A stretch of DNA of 64,000 bases from Microbulbifer taiwanensis (GTDB taxonomy: Bacteria; Pseudomonadota; Gammaproteobacteria; Pseudomonadales; Cellvibrionaceae): NCBI RefSeq assembly GCF_014904815.1, contig NZ_JACZFR010000028.1, positions 1-64,000 of the forward strand. The letters run 5' to 3'. The notes beneath the pieces were generated by a model. The model was not told the DNA's origin and did no database searches. It worked only from the letters and a program-made list of their open reading frames with translations. This document shows, piece by piece, positions 17,459-26,160 of this stretch; position 1 is the first letter of the stretch, and each line of letters begins with the position of its first letter. A program made the position numbers and the translations under genes.

Positions 17459-18249
17459 CAGACTCCCGCCAGGATTCAGATAAATACCTCAAGAAGCGCG
17501 CCTTCTTCGACAGCCTGCTGACCATCTACGGGCGCAAGCCCGTACTCGAGGCACTGGAAGACCTCTCGCTGCCGGTGCACAAGCTGCACCTCGCCGACAG
17601 CAACCGCCGCGACCAGCTGATCGCGCGCATGGAGCAGCTGGCCAGCGAGCGCCAGATAGAAATTGCATACTGGGACCGCAAGGGGCTTTCGCGCATCTCC
17701 AGGAATGCGCGCCAGGACCAGGGCGTGGCGCTGGACCTGGCCCTGCCCCACTACGGCACCACTGAGGCCTTCCTCAACGAAGGGAAAAAGGGCGGAAACC
17801 AAAAAAATTACGAGCTGCTCGCCCTGGACGGTATCACCAACCCACAGAATCTGGGCATGATCATCCGCTCCGCCTGTGCCGGCGGCATGGACGGGATCAT
17901 ACTGCCCCGCAAAGGCTGCGCACAGATAGACCCATTGGTGATCAAGGCCAGCACCGGGACTCTTTTCCGAATGCGCCTGCTGCGCTGTGAAGATCTCGCT
18001 CCGGCGCTGTCGGAGTTCAGGCAACAGGGCGCGCGCATCTGCGGCCTCTCCTCCCACGCGCAAAAGTCCCTGTCGGATTTCGGGGGCGAGGCGCCGACCA
18101 TCTTTGTGCTTGGCAATGAAACCCGCGGCGTCAGCGATGACGTCGCCCGGCAGTGTACGCACAGGTTGCGCATCCCCATGCACAACAATGTAGAAAGCCT
18201 GAATGTCGCCGTCACCGCCGCACTGATCAGCTTCAGGCGCCAGATCTAA
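17455..18249 (+). CDS. TrmH family RNA 2'-O-methyltransferase
   Basis: A 264-residue SPOUT methyltransferase. The N-terminal region (residues 20-90) is the substrate-binding domain, starting YGRKPVLEAL. The knotted C-terminal domain has the three SpoU motifs LDGITNPQNLGMIIRSA, FVLGNETRGVS and IPMHNNVESLNVAVTAAL. It probably methylates a ribose in rRNA or tRNA. The target is not readable from sequence; the N-terminal part differs from classic RlmB. Start is GTG overlapping the previous stop codon. Confidence 0.9.
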   Translation: MTDSRQDSDKYLKKRAFFDSLLTIYGRKPVLEALEDLSLPVHKLHLADSNRRDQLIARMEQLASERQIEIAYWDRKGLSRISRNARQDQGVALDLALPHYGTTEAFLNEGKKGGNQKNYELLALDGITNPQNLGMIIRSACAGGMDGIILPRKGCAQIDPLVIKASTGTLFRMRLLRCEDLAPALSEFRQQGARICGLSSHAQKSLSDFGGEAPTIFVLGNETRGVSDDVARQCTHRLRIPMHNNVESLNVAVTAALISFRRQI

Positions 18250-18332
18250 CTTTCCCCCCTCAGGCCAGGCGGCGCATTCATTCAGAGTTGCCGCAGCCTG
18301 TCTCAATGATCCACCTATTTAAAGTTTATCGC

Positions 18333-18360
18333 GCCAACTTTGTGGAAAAGTTGGCTCTTT
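18333..18360 (+). terminator. Possible terminator after the methyltransferase gene
   Basis: A 9-bp stem (GCCAACTTT/AAAGTTGGC) with a 5-nt loop is followed by TCTTT, 84 bp after the stop codon. The short T-tract makes it a moderate candidate. Confidence 0.5.
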
Positions 18361-18468
18361 AAGCTACATATCTTCTTGGAACAAGATAATCGCCCAAAAC
18401 GGACCTTTGGGAATAATCCTCCGCGAAAGGCCGCGGGTCTAATAACACCGATATAAGGACGTTTCTCT

Positions 18469-19518
18469 ATGCGCCTTCTTTTTTCCATTGTGACTTCTGC
18501 GGGAATCGCCGCCTCACTACCGGCCGCAGCCGAAGGGCCGGAGGACGGCTATTTCGATCTGACGCCCTACATCAGCCGAGTCGACAAAGACCGCGACACC
18601 GATCGCCAGGCCGGCGGATTGCGCGCTGCCTACGGTTGGGGCTGGTCGGGGCCCTGGTATTCCGAGGTGCAGGTATTCGGCGCCATCCTGGAGACGGAGG
18701 ATTTCGCGGAAACCCAGGGCTTTTCGGATCAGACCGACTACTACATGTACGGCCTCGGCTTCGACGTGGTGTATAACTTTGGCGACCGCGACGGCTACAC
18801 CCCCTACCTGCTGGGCGGCCTGGGCGCCGTCTACGACGATGTACTACCGGACAGCGACGACACCACCAGCGCCTTTATCAATGTGGCCGCGGGCATCACC
18901 ACCCAGGAGATCTCCCGCCGCGGCGTGCGCCTGCGCGGCGAAGTGCGCTACCTGCACGACTACTTTGAATCGGGTATGAACGACTGGCAACTGGCCTTCG
19001 GTATCAGCATCCCCCTGCGCTGCCCGCCGCCTCCCGTCGCCGTCGCACCGCCACCGGAAAAAGGGCCGGTCGAGGTCAACCTGGCGGACTCCGATGGCGA
19101 CGGCGTACTGGACCGCGACGACCGCTGCCCGGACACCCTGCCCGGCGCCCAGGTGGACAGCGAAGGCTGTGTGATCGCCAACCAGGTCATCACCCTGGAG
19201 AACATACACTTCGAGTTCAACTCCGCCACCCTCACCCCCGCGGCCCAGAACGCACTGCTGCGGGTGGTTCGCTCCCTGCGCAATCAGCCCGGCAGTGAAG
19301 TGGAAATCGCGGGCCATACCGACAGCCTCGGCAATGACAACTACAACCTGAAACTCTCCCAGAGCCGGGCCAACTCAGTGCGCGCCTTCCTGATACGCAA
19401 CGGCATCAATGCCGGCAGACTCTCGGCCAACGGCTACGGCGAGCAGCAGCCCGTCGCCTCCAACGCAACTGACAGCGGCCGCGCACAGAACCGGCGCGTC
19501 GAGATGCGCTTCCGCTAA
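18469..19518 (+). CDS. OmpA family outer-membrane protein with TSP3 linker
   Basis: A 349-residue outer-membrane protein. After the signal peptide comes an eight-strand-like barrel (about residues 22-190), a proline-rich hinge (PPPVAVAPPPEKGP), one thrombospondin type 3 calcium-binding unit (DSDGDGVLDRDDRCPDTLPG), and an OmpA-type peptidoglycan-binding domain (about 235-349) with GHTDSLGNDNYNLKLSQSRA and NRRVEMRF at the end. It would tether the outer membrane to peptidoglycan. It is preceded by a 219-bp non-coding region, and the next gene also carries TSP3 units. Confidence 0.92.
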   Translation: MRLLFSIVTSAGIAASLPAAAEGPEDGYFDLTPYISRVDKDRDTDRQAGGLRAAYGWGWSGPWYSEVQVFGAILETEDFAETQGFSDQTDYYMYGLGFDVVYNFGDRDGYTPYLLGGLGAVYDDVLPDSDDTTSAFINVAAGITTQEISRRGVRLRGEVRYLHDYFESGMNDWQLAFGISIPLRCPPPPVAVAPPPEKGPVEVNLADSDGDGVLDRDDRCPDTLPGAQVDSEGCVIANQVITLENIHFEFNSATLTPAAQNALLRVVRSLRNQPGSEVEIAGHTDSLGNDNYNLKLSQSRANSVRAFLIRNGINAGRLSANGYGEQQPVASNATDSGRAQNRRVEMRFR

Positions 19519-19711
19519 AGACCCGAAAACACCCCGGACCCTACTCGCTCACCACTGACGTGGAGGGGCAAGCAGGGCCCGGACAACAATCCCCGAAACA
19601 AACGACACATTCCGATCCACTATCCAGAATCCGAAAAATAAAACCGAACAATAAATAATTCAAAATCAAAGGCGCATCTCCAATTCCCAAGGAGAAGCCT
19701 TTTCAGGAGAC

Positions 19712-20659
19712 TCGAAAACGAAATCAATCGTTGCGCTGTCTCTCGCCCTACTTAATTCGACCCTGACAGGCTGTGGTGCAGACAGCAAAAGTTCAGGTAT
19801 TTCCGACTCCCCATCGGCAGTGGTCAGAGACAGCGACGGTGACGGTGTCCCCGACAGCGGTGACAACTGCCCCATGGTGGCCAACGACAACCAGGCGGAT
19901 CAGGACAACGATGGCAGCGGCGACGCCTGTGACCGCGACATCGACGGCGACGGCCTGCCCAACGACAGCGACAACTGCCGCATCCAGGCCAATCCCGGCC
20001 AGGAGGACCAGGATGGCGACGGCACCGGCGACACCTGCGATAACGATATCGACGGCGACGACATCGCCAACGACGTCGACAACTGCCCACTGGTGGCCAA
20101 TCCCGACCAGGCTGACCTGGACGGCGACGGTATCGGCGACGCCTGTGACGACGAGCTGACCTGTGCGCCGGGCGAGTTTTTCGAGCCGATTGCAGAATCC
20201 CATGCCACCGTGGATTCGGATGATGGCGGACTCCTCAGCTGTATCGGCTGCTCAGTCAGCGACGAGGAGAATGTAATCGATGCGAATCTGGGGAATGCCG
20301 CCCGTATGGCAATTCCACTGGGACTGCTGGGTGACGGCGTCTCCATCCGAGTCGACGACACAAACACGGTTTACACAGGCAATCACCGTGTCGGCTTTAT
20401 CGTGCAGAACCCAAGCTCCTTGCTGGATCTGACATTGCTGAATAGCATCACCTTGACGGCGCTGCTCGACAACTCAGCGGTGGCAAGCGCCTCCGGCGGC
20501 AGCCTGCTGAGCCTGTCCCTGCTCGCCGGCAGCGATCGCCGCCTGGTGACACTGGATACCGCTGGCGACTTCGACGCGGTACGCCTCCGCCTCGGTGGCC
20601 TGGCCGGCCTGCTGAACCAGCTGGATGTCTACGCCGCCTGTGTGGCGCAATTGGATTGA
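19712..20659 (+). CDS. TSP3-repeat lipoprotein without a recognisable start codon
   Basis: The reading frame encodes a lipoprotein signal peptide ([20 protein letters not shown], lipobox LTGC at 19763-19774), then at least four thrombospondin type 3 calcium-binding units ([29 protein letters not shown] and similar) and a C-terminal domain of about 170 residues that I do not recognise. Between the in-frame stop at 19652 and GTG 19820 there is no ATG, GTG or TTG in this frame. The codon where a start would be expected is TCG (19712). Either a non-standard start (ATT 19658, ATC 19676) is used, or the start has been lost, or a shorter cytosolic product starts at GTG 19820, which lacks a ribosome site. 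The start given here marks the beginning of the signal-like sequence. Confidence 0.6.
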   Translation, partial: SKTKSIVALSLALLNSTLTGCGADSKSSGISDSPSAVVRDSDGDGVPDSGDNCPMVANDNQADQDNDGSGDACDRDIDGDGLPNDSDNCRIQANPGQEDQDGDGTGDTCDNDIDGDDIANDVDNCPLVANPDQADLDGDGIGDACDDELTCAPGEFFEPIAESHATVDSDDGGLLSCIGCSVSDEENVIDANLGNAARMAIPLGLLGDGVSIRVDDTNTVYTGNHRVGFIVQNPSSLLDLTLLNSITLTALLDNSAVASASGGSLLSLSLLAGSDRRLVTLDTAGDFDAVRLRLGGLAGLLNQLDVYAACVAQLD

Positions 20660-20683
20660 CGGGTGCCAGACCCCCGCCCTCTG

Positions 20684-20710
20684 AGACCCGGCCAAAGCCG
20701 GGTCTTTTTT
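20684..20710 (+). terminator. Rho-independent terminator
   Basis: A perfect 9-bp stem (AGACCCGGC/GCCGGGTCT, loop CAAA) followed by T5, 25 bp after the stop codon of the TSP3 lipoprotein gene. Confidence 0.9.
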
Positions 20711-21163
20711 ACCCCGGCGCCTTGCATCGGCAGCGCCGCACTGACCCGGTGCAGATTCTTATACTCCGATTGGACAAAAGCCCCATCCTGGTCTACCCAG
20801 TCCACAGAATCTGTGGATAACTCTGTGAGCAATATACCGGAAAATGCCTCCAGCGCCCGTGACACCGTTGTAACTCTTTTGTGAAGAAAATTTAATCAAA
20901 GCCAGAAATGATTAAAAATCAATAAGTTACAAACTGTAATAAATCGAGCTTGACAAAAAGAGAGCCTAAGTGCGGAGTGTAATCCGATGAATTCTGGCTG
21001 TGGAAAGCGTGCAATCAGGAGGGGCTGGCCGGGTGTCCAGCGGCGCCGATGCCCCGACCAGGCGGTGGGCGCCGATTCAGGCCAGGTCAAAAGTCTCGCG
21101 GAAGATGAATACCAGCTCGTCGATGGGACATCTGGGCAAATTGGCGCTCCATTACCGAATCGA
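20711..21163. other. Non-coding stretch
   Basis: About 450 bp between the TSP3 terminator and the 3' end of the ankyrin gene. The first half is AT-richer than its surroundings (around 20870-20960) and holds a TTGACA hexamer at about 20950 with no good -10 at standard spacing. Short open frames on both strands resemble no family I know. No structured RNA was recognised. Confidence 0.4.
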
Positions 21164-22489
21164 TCAACGGCAGTAGCTGGGGTCAGGATCCGGTGAGCGC
21201 TGATGATTCGAGGGGCCCGCTCCAGCGGCGATAAGCAGGCGCTCCATTGCCTCGGGCTTCGATCGATCATCTTTCCCGGAGTGGCCGGCCACATACTGCA
21301 GAGCGGACCGCCCCGCCTTGTCTGTCGCTGTCAGACTGGCCTTGGCCGCCAGCAACGCCCGGGCCGCTGGCAGATCGCTGTCAGAGGCCGCCCTCATCAA
21401 CGGCGTACAACCGTCGACATTGGCGATGTCCGGGTTGGCCCCTGCCGCCAGCAAAAGATCCCGAATCTCCTCCCTGTTGTTCGCCACACTCAGGAAAAGC
21501 GGCGTGAAACCATAATTATCCCGAGCATTGACATTGACACCGGACTCGATGAGCAGGCGAGCCGTGGCCTCATCCCGGGACCACCCTCTCCTCTCCGCAC
21601 TGTTTACAACGCGGTTGGCGACGCTGTTTGCAGTGTAGTGCAGGGCGCTCCAGCCTCTATCATTCACTGCAGCCACATCGGCTCCCGCCGCCACCAGCGC
21701 CTGAACTGCAGCAAAATTTCCATCATAGACGGCGTTCAAAAGCGGGGTTATACCGCGCTTATCGCCAATATCCGGGTCTGCACCTGAGGCCAGCAGAAGC
21801 TCCAGTACCGCACTCCGGCTATTGACCACACTGAGATTGAGCGGTGTTCTGCCTTTATTTTCCCGCGCATTGAGATTCGCTCCGGCTTCAACCAGGAGGC
21901 GAACCAGGGCCTGATCCTGGGACCTGCCTCCGTGTTTGGCCAGATTGGCGGTCAGGTGCAGGGCCGTCCAGCCCTCGCGATTTCTGGATTCCAGGTGAAC
22001 CTGCGCGGACACCAGAGACCGGGCTGCAGGCAGGTTGCCATCGAATACCGCTCTCATCAGCGGTGTAAAACCGCTGTTGCTGGCAATATCCGGGTTCGCT
22101 CCCGCTGCCATCAGGAATTCGCGCATTTCCTGTCGCTGGTTTTCGACACTCAGATAGAGGGGGGTCTGGCCGTAGATGTCCCGGGCATCCGGGTTGGCAC
22201 CGGCCTCGATAAGCAGGCCCGCCAGTTCCGTATCATGTGCCCGGCCAACGGTGTCCTGCACCGTAAAATGCAGGGCTGTCCAACCCTTTTCGGTAGTCGC
22301 AGCCAGATCGGCACCCGCAGCAAGCAGCGCCCTGGCAGCGGGCAGGTTTCCGGCGTCGACGGCGCTTATCAGCGGGGACCAGCCGGCAGCGTTGGCACTA
22401 CTTCCATGTGCCGCATCAAACAGTTTTTGCTGGGAGCTGCAACCGGTCAGGGTCGTCAGGAACAACAGAAGAGTCAGCCTGAAGCGCAT
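21164..22489 (-). CDS. Ankyrin-repeat lipoprotein
   Basis: A 441-residue exported protein: lipoprotein signal with lipobox LTGC (Cys17), then ankyrin repeats to about residue 425 and a short polar tail. The repeats are arranged in a higher-order unit of three ankyrins, recurring from Gly36, Gly140, Gly246 and Gly360 (GWSPLI, GFTPLM, GITPLL, GCTPLM); the last unit is partial. Ankyrins mediate protein binding, so the product is probably a periplasm-facing binding protein anchored to a membrane. Exported ankyrin proteins occur as immunity or inhibitor proteins elsewhere, but no toxin gene is adjacent. It lies upstream of the DKNYY gene in reverse order, both on the minus strand, with 69 bp between them. 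Confidence 0.85.
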   Translation of the reverse strand: MRFRLTLLLFLTTLTGCSSQQKLFDAAHGSSANAAGWSPLISAVDAGNLPAARALLAAGADLAATTEKGWTALHFTVQDTVGRAHDTELAGLLIEAGANPDARDIYGQTPLYLSVENQRQEMREFLMAAGANPDIASNSGFTPLMRAVFDGNLPAARSLVSAQVHLESRNREGWTALHLTANLAKHGGRSQDQALVRLLVEAGANLNARENKGRTPLNLSVVNSRSAVLELLLASGADPDIGDKRGITPLLNAVYDGNFAAVQALVAAGADVAAVNDRGWSALHYTANSVANRVVNSAERRGWSRDEATARLLIESGVNVNARDNYGFTPLFLSVANNREEIRDLLLAAGANPDIANVDGCTPLMRAASDSDLPAARALLAAKASLTATDKAGRSALQYVAGHSGKDDRSKPEAMERLLIAAGAGPSNHQRSPDPDPSYCR

Positions 22490-22558
22490 ATGGGCATTTC
22501 CTTGCGATTGAAAATCGAATAATTCCCGTCCGGATTAGCGAGGCAAGCTTCCTAAAGC

Positions 22559-23143
22559 TCACTGACCATCCGGCTTGCCGTCATAGTAGCGATGATCTTT
22601 GTCACGCGCCCAACCTTCCCCCTCTACCACAAATGACTGCGAATCGGCGCCCTTTATGATTTTCCCGCAATAATAGACTCGACGCGTATCCCTGGCATAG
22701 AGTTCAAGACTGTCACCGAGAACCCGGAAACTATTCAAATCACAGTTCTTGATGGTCTTGCTGGTATAGAAGGCATTGCTGGCATCGCGGGCATAGTTGC
22801 GGTTCAGCGGTTCGAACGAACTGCCGTCCGCATCCGCAATCCGTTTTTTCCCCACAAATACCTGGGCACCATCCCTCAGAAAATCATGCTCCAGGTACTC
22901 GGATGTTTCAGGGCTTGGCTTGGTGAATCGATTGCCGTTATGGTAGACGCTGTGCTTGTCGACACCATACCAACCACCAAGGTAGCGAAAACTCACGACA
23001 TCGATCCTTTCCTTCAGCCATCCCCAGAAGAAAACGTGATCCCTGTCCCTGGCGTAGCCGCCACCCAGCCTTTCAAAGGTATCGAAATCGCAGTGGACTT
23101 TTCTTCCAGCCCACAGTATCTCGTTATTTTCCTGCCTATACAC
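22559..23143 (-). CDS. DKNYY-family protein, probably 5'-truncated
   Basis: The 194-residue frame consists of short aromatic repeats of the DKNYY type (YARDRDHVFFWGW, YGVDKHSVYHNG, YARDASNAFY, YARDTRRVYYCGK, WARDKDHRYYDGK). No signal peptide is present. The only candidate start nearby is GTG 23143 with a poor ribosome site. Family-like sequence (DFNIDADGFGVY) continues upstream of it in frame, until the TGA stop codon of the upstream gene at 23201-23203. So the same frame runs from the upstream gene through its stop codon into this one. The likely explanation is a deletion that removed the 5' part of the gene; a functional protein from the GTG is possible but unproven. Confidence 0.6.
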   Translation of the reverse strand: MYRQENNEILWAGRKVHCDFDTFERLGGGYARDRDHVFFWGWLKERIDVVSFRYLGGWYGVDKHSVYHNGNRFTKPSPETSEYLEHDFLRDGAQVFVGKKRIADADGSSFEPLNRNYARDASNAFYTSKTIKNCDLNSFRVLGDSLELYARDTRRVYYCGKIIKGADSQSFVVEGEGWARDKDHRYYDGKPDGQ

Positions 23144-23200
23144 ACCGAATCCATCCGCATCAATATTGAAATCGAATCGACAAGTCTGTCGATCAACCCG

Positions 23201-23653
23201 TCAGTTAATCATCGGGAACTCAATCACCGGCAGTCTCTCAATCACCAGCAGCCTCTGGCGCAGATCCTCGACGCAGCGGGGGCCACCCAATTCCACGGTA
23301 CCTGCATAGACCTCGACACCACCTTCTTCATGGTCATGTTCAAAAGGGATTCGAATCGCGTGGATCTCCACTGCATAGCGGTAACTGCCGTTTGCGAAGG
23401 CAAACGAGCGGGTCAGTATCGGACCCGGCTGCAGCGTGTTTTTTACCGCGACTTTTGACCTGTGCCGGCGCAACTCCAGTTCCGGCTTGCGAAGATCGCT
23501 GCCGTACTGGTAGATCATGTATTCGCCGTCCTCCAGGACCTGCAGTTTCTTACCCTCATTCGTCGTGCAATAGAAGAGCGGATCGGAAGCCGCGCTGGCG
23601 GCAGCACTGCTGAGCAAAGCGAGAAGAACAAGCGGGTACAACATCCTTTTCAT
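23201..23653 (-). CDS. Small exported protein, paralogue of the next gene
   Basis: A 150-residue protein with a signal peptide (MKRMLYPLVLLALLSSAAASA). The mature part shares the core pattern EGK.L..L.DGE...YQYGSD...PELE.RR and PGP....LAF.NG.YRY with the protein encoded at 23673, so the two are tandem duplicates. A conserved cysteine pair (one near the mature N terminus in FYCTTNEG, one in GPRCVEDL) suggests a disulphide. I do not recognise the family. The frame extends to 23719, but the ATG at 23653 gives the signal peptide. Nineteen bases separate it from the upstream paralogue. Confidence 0.8.
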   Translation of the reverse strand: MKRMLYPLVLLALLSSAAASAASDPLFYCTTNEGKKLQVLEDGEYMIYQYGSDLRKPELELRRHRSKVAVKNTLQPGPILTRSFAFANGSYRYAVEIHAIRIPFEHDHEEGGVEVYAGTVELGGPRCVEDLRQRLLVIERLPVIEFPMIN

Positions 23654-23672
23654 ATGGTGCTCACGGGTATTG

Positions 23673-24128
23673 TCAATCGGAAACTGGCTTCGAGGGGATC
23701 CCATCCACATCCAGCACACGCTGAATCATGCTTTCGGGCGTGCAGGACTTATCAGCCAGCAGCTCCTCATTGAGAAAGGCCTGGACACCCGCCATATCTT
23801 GGGGCGCCTCTCCTACAGGTCGGTAGGCCTCGACAATGACAATGTATCTGTACTCGCCGTTACGGAAGGCCAGTTGCTGCTGCCAAACTGGCCCTGGAAG
23901 CAGGCGATTGCGGACCGGAACCTCATCGCGCTTCCGGCGAATCTCCAGCTCGGGCCGGTCGATATCACTACCGTACTGGTAAACAAGCTCTTCGCCATCC
24001 GAGAGCAGGCGAAGCTCCTTACCCTCCTTTACCGCGCAGTGTAACAGCGGAATACTGTCGGCGAGAGCCGACACTGCAATGCCATTCAAGGCTACAGCCA
24101 AAACAAGCTGCCGCAAGATTGCGTTCAT
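23673..24128 (-). CDS. Small exported protein, paralogue of the gene at 23201
   Basis: A 151-residue protein with a signal peptide (about residues 1-23, ending VSALA). Shared core with its neighbour: EGKELRLLSDGEELVYQYGS, then PELEIRRKRDEVPVRNRLLP and FRNGEYRY. Cysteines at the mature N terminus (LLHCAVKEG) and near the C terminus (DKSCTPES) match those of the paralogue. Unknown family; probably periplasmic or secreted. It appears to be the first gene of a minus-strand set ending with the DKNYY and ankyrin genes. Confidence 0.8.
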   Translation of the reverse strand: MNAILRQLVLAVALNGIAVSALADSIPLLHCAVKEGKELRLLSDGEELVYQYGSDIDRPELEIRRKRDEVPVRNRLLPGPVWQQQLAFRNGEYRYIVIVEAYRPVGEAPQDMAGVQAFLNEELLADKSCTPESMIQRVLDVDGIPSKPVSD

Positions 24129-24686
24129 CTGGATTTCTCGTAAAGCAAGGCCAGTGTCACGACCCCGAAAGTCAGCTAATTCGAATGGAATGCGAGCCTA
24201 CCCGGGTAATATCCGAGGAAATGCCTCCCGGAGATCGAACAATCGGAAGTGATGTTGAATTTTTAACGATCGGCGAGCTGGTAGAAAGGTAACCACAGCA
24301 AAAAACAGGCACATATCGGCAGGACCACAACAAATTTCCAACCACAGTCCGCACAGGGAGGTTAAGCACGGATCCAGGCCGCTTCCTGCTGCACAGAGAG
24401 CGCGTAGAATAAACGCCAGTATCAGCAAGGTCCAGCGACCTGGACAGAAATCTGTGTTCCCGGCCGAATATCAATCAATTGCCCGGTGGACGATGCAAAT
24501 TTTCTGACCCATAATCGCGCCCGGCGGCCCACCGGATTCACTTTCTTGGGAAGTACCTACTCCAGCGCGCATCTTAAAGCAACTCGCCTTAAAGGCGGCG
24601 ACAGCCTTCCTGCTTACTGAAAAACCTTCAACATCTTATTGCCCCCGTACGGAAACATTATCAATCCAGGAACTTTTGATTTAGAC
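24129..24686. other. Divergent intergenic region
   Basis: About 560 bp between the small exported protein (minus) and the YwqK-like lipoprotein (plus). Small open frames occur on the minus strand (24172-24474 and 24198-24428, the second hydrophobic) but have no ribosome site or recognisable similarity. It must hold the promoters of both flanking genes; I see no clear consensus hexamer pair or structured RNA. Confidence 0.4.
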
Positions 24687-26060
24687 ATGAAAAGACTTAT
24701 TGCCTTGATCTGCTTGCTGCTGTTGGCATCCTGCGCCACCGTCAAAGAGTACGACAAAGACGCCATAGAGATAGTGGACGGACTTGCCTACGACAAGTCG
24801 CTGCTTGACCGGGGTGTACGGAACCCCATCACCGGCATAGTCCACAAACGGACTCCGCGCAGGATCTTCCAGTACCAGTACAAGGACGGCGTATTGCGCC
24901 ACCAGCAGGATCACTACCCGGACGGCTTTCTCTCCTACCAGGCGGAATTCGACGAATTCGGCCTGCTCGACGGCGAAATACTGCGAACGGACACAAAGGA
25001 AAACGGCGAAAGGGGCCGCTACCGCCACGGCGTACTCCACGGCCAGTTCCACGAGTGGCACAACACTTCGGGCCTGGTATTCGACCGGACATTCGAGCTG
25101 GTCAACGGCGTGCGCCGGGAACAGCTGAACGCCTTTCCAAAAGGTGTCTGGTTGCCGACTGCCAGCTTCGAAAACAATTTTGATATCCGCGCGGCACGCC
25201 ACACCCCCGACATCGATCTGGCAGACACCAAACTCCTGGACAACTTCACAGGCTGGGCCTGGAACACCCGCCGCGACGGTATCAGGCAAGCGCGCTACGA
25301 ACAGGGCCGGCAACGCGAGCATTGGAGTTACAACAAAAAAGGCCTTCTCATCAGCTACCGGCACGCCCTGCAAGACGGCGGCCAGCTGAGGTGCGGTTTC
25401 TCCGAGGGTTATCTGCTCAGCTGCCGACAACAGGACGTCCGGGGGCGGGCCCAGGGTATCCAGCTCATCCAGAGCCGTCGAGATGGGAATTTCCGCTTCC
25501 TGGAGCACCACCTGAAAGACGGAACTCTGGATGGCACACATCGGCTCTGGGACGGTAAGGAAGGACTGCAGGCGGAAATGCTGTTCGTCAATGGTGTTCG
25601 AAAGGACAACCTCGAGCGCCTGGAGCGGGACCTCGATCTCCCCATGCCTTGGCTAGCGCCCGAGATGCAGCCGGACCAGGTGCACTATTTCACAAGCCGC
25701 AGCCGGGTTGGTAAGACCTTCAACGGCTGGGCCCTGGTACAGAAGAGCAACGGCAGGCTCGATTGGCTCGGCCACTACCGGGATGGCGCGCAGCTGGAAA
25801 CCTGGGATTATCGGGGTGACAGCACCCTGGGCAGATACAAGCGCCACCTGCCCGACGGGTCCCTGGTATCAGTAACCTATCGGGATGGGGTGCTGACCAG
25901 TTACGAGGAAAAGAATGCCAGGGGCTACACCCACGGCCGCAAGCTCAAGCGCCGCTATGGCAAGGAAGAGTACAAGGATTCCCGCCACGAGAACCTCCGC
26001 CAGCAGGGCAAGACCACCCTATACAGCTGGAGCGAAAGCGGCGAGCTTATCGTCGATTAA
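24687..26060 (+). CDS. YwqK/MORN-like repeat lipoprotein
   Basis: A 457-residue lipoprotein (signal MKRLIALICLLLLASC, lipobox LASC). The body is made of beta-hairpin repeats of the type YxDGxLxxxQxxYPDGxL...G.L.G...EW, as in YwqK/MORN-repeat proteins (YKDGVLRHQQDHYPDGFLSY, RHGVLHGQFHEW, YRDGAQLETW). Many glycine/aspartate turns recur about every 20-24 residues. Function is unknown; members of this family include proteins annotated as antitoxins next to toxins, but no toxin gene is visible here. The ATG at 24687 was chosen over 24639 because it gives a perfect signal peptide. Confidence 0.75.
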   Translation: MKRLIALICLLLLASCATVKEYDKDAIEIVDGLAYDKSLLDRGVRNPITGIVHKRTPRRIFQYQYKDGVLRHQQDHYPDGFLSYQAEFDEFGLLDGEILRTDTKENGERGRYRHGVLHGQFHEWHNTSGLVFDRTFELVNGVRREQLNAFPKGVWLPTASFENNFDIRAARHTPDIDLADTKLLDNFTGWAWNTRRDGIRQARYEQGRQREHWSYNKKGLLISYRHALQDGGQLRCGFSEGYLLSCRQQDVRGRAQGIQLIQSRRDGNFRFLEHHLKDGTLDGTHRLWDGKEGLQAEMLFVNGVRKDNLERLERDLDLPMPWLAPEMQPDQVHYFTSRSRVGKTFNGWALVQKSNGRLDWLGHYRDGAQLETWDYRGDSTLGRYKRHLPDGSLVSVTYRDGVLTSYEEKNARGYTHGRKLKRRYGKEEYKDSRHENLRQQGKTTLYSWSESGELIVD

Positions 26061-26095
26061 AACCGAGCGGCCAACGGAAACAAAGGCACTATCCG

Positions 26096-26125
26096 GCCAC
26101 TGCTGAACTGTGGGACAGCAGTGGC
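26096..26125. terminator. Dyad between convergent genes
   Basis: A perfect 10-bp inverted repeat (GCCACTGCTG/CAGCAGTGGC) with a 10-nt loop lies between the converging YwqK-like gene and metE. There is no T-tract, so factor-independent termination is uncertain. Confidence 0.45.
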
Positions 26126-26160
26126 GCGAACCCGGTTTCTTCGTTTGGCTGATCCGGAAT

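Noticed and set aside
20987-21196. 70-residue plus-strand frame before the ankyrin gene end
   Set aside because: No ribosome site, arginine/glycine-rich, overlapping the 3' end of the ankyrin gene; no support as protein.
24172-24474. Two short minus-strand open frames in the 24.1-24.7 kb gap
   Set aside because: No ribosome site, no known similarity, and one only looks membrane-like because of its leucine/cysteine content; not enough to call a gene.
18469-26060. Prophage or integrative element
   Set aside because: No integrase, phage structural gene, tRNA or attachment-site repeat is present in or beside the region.
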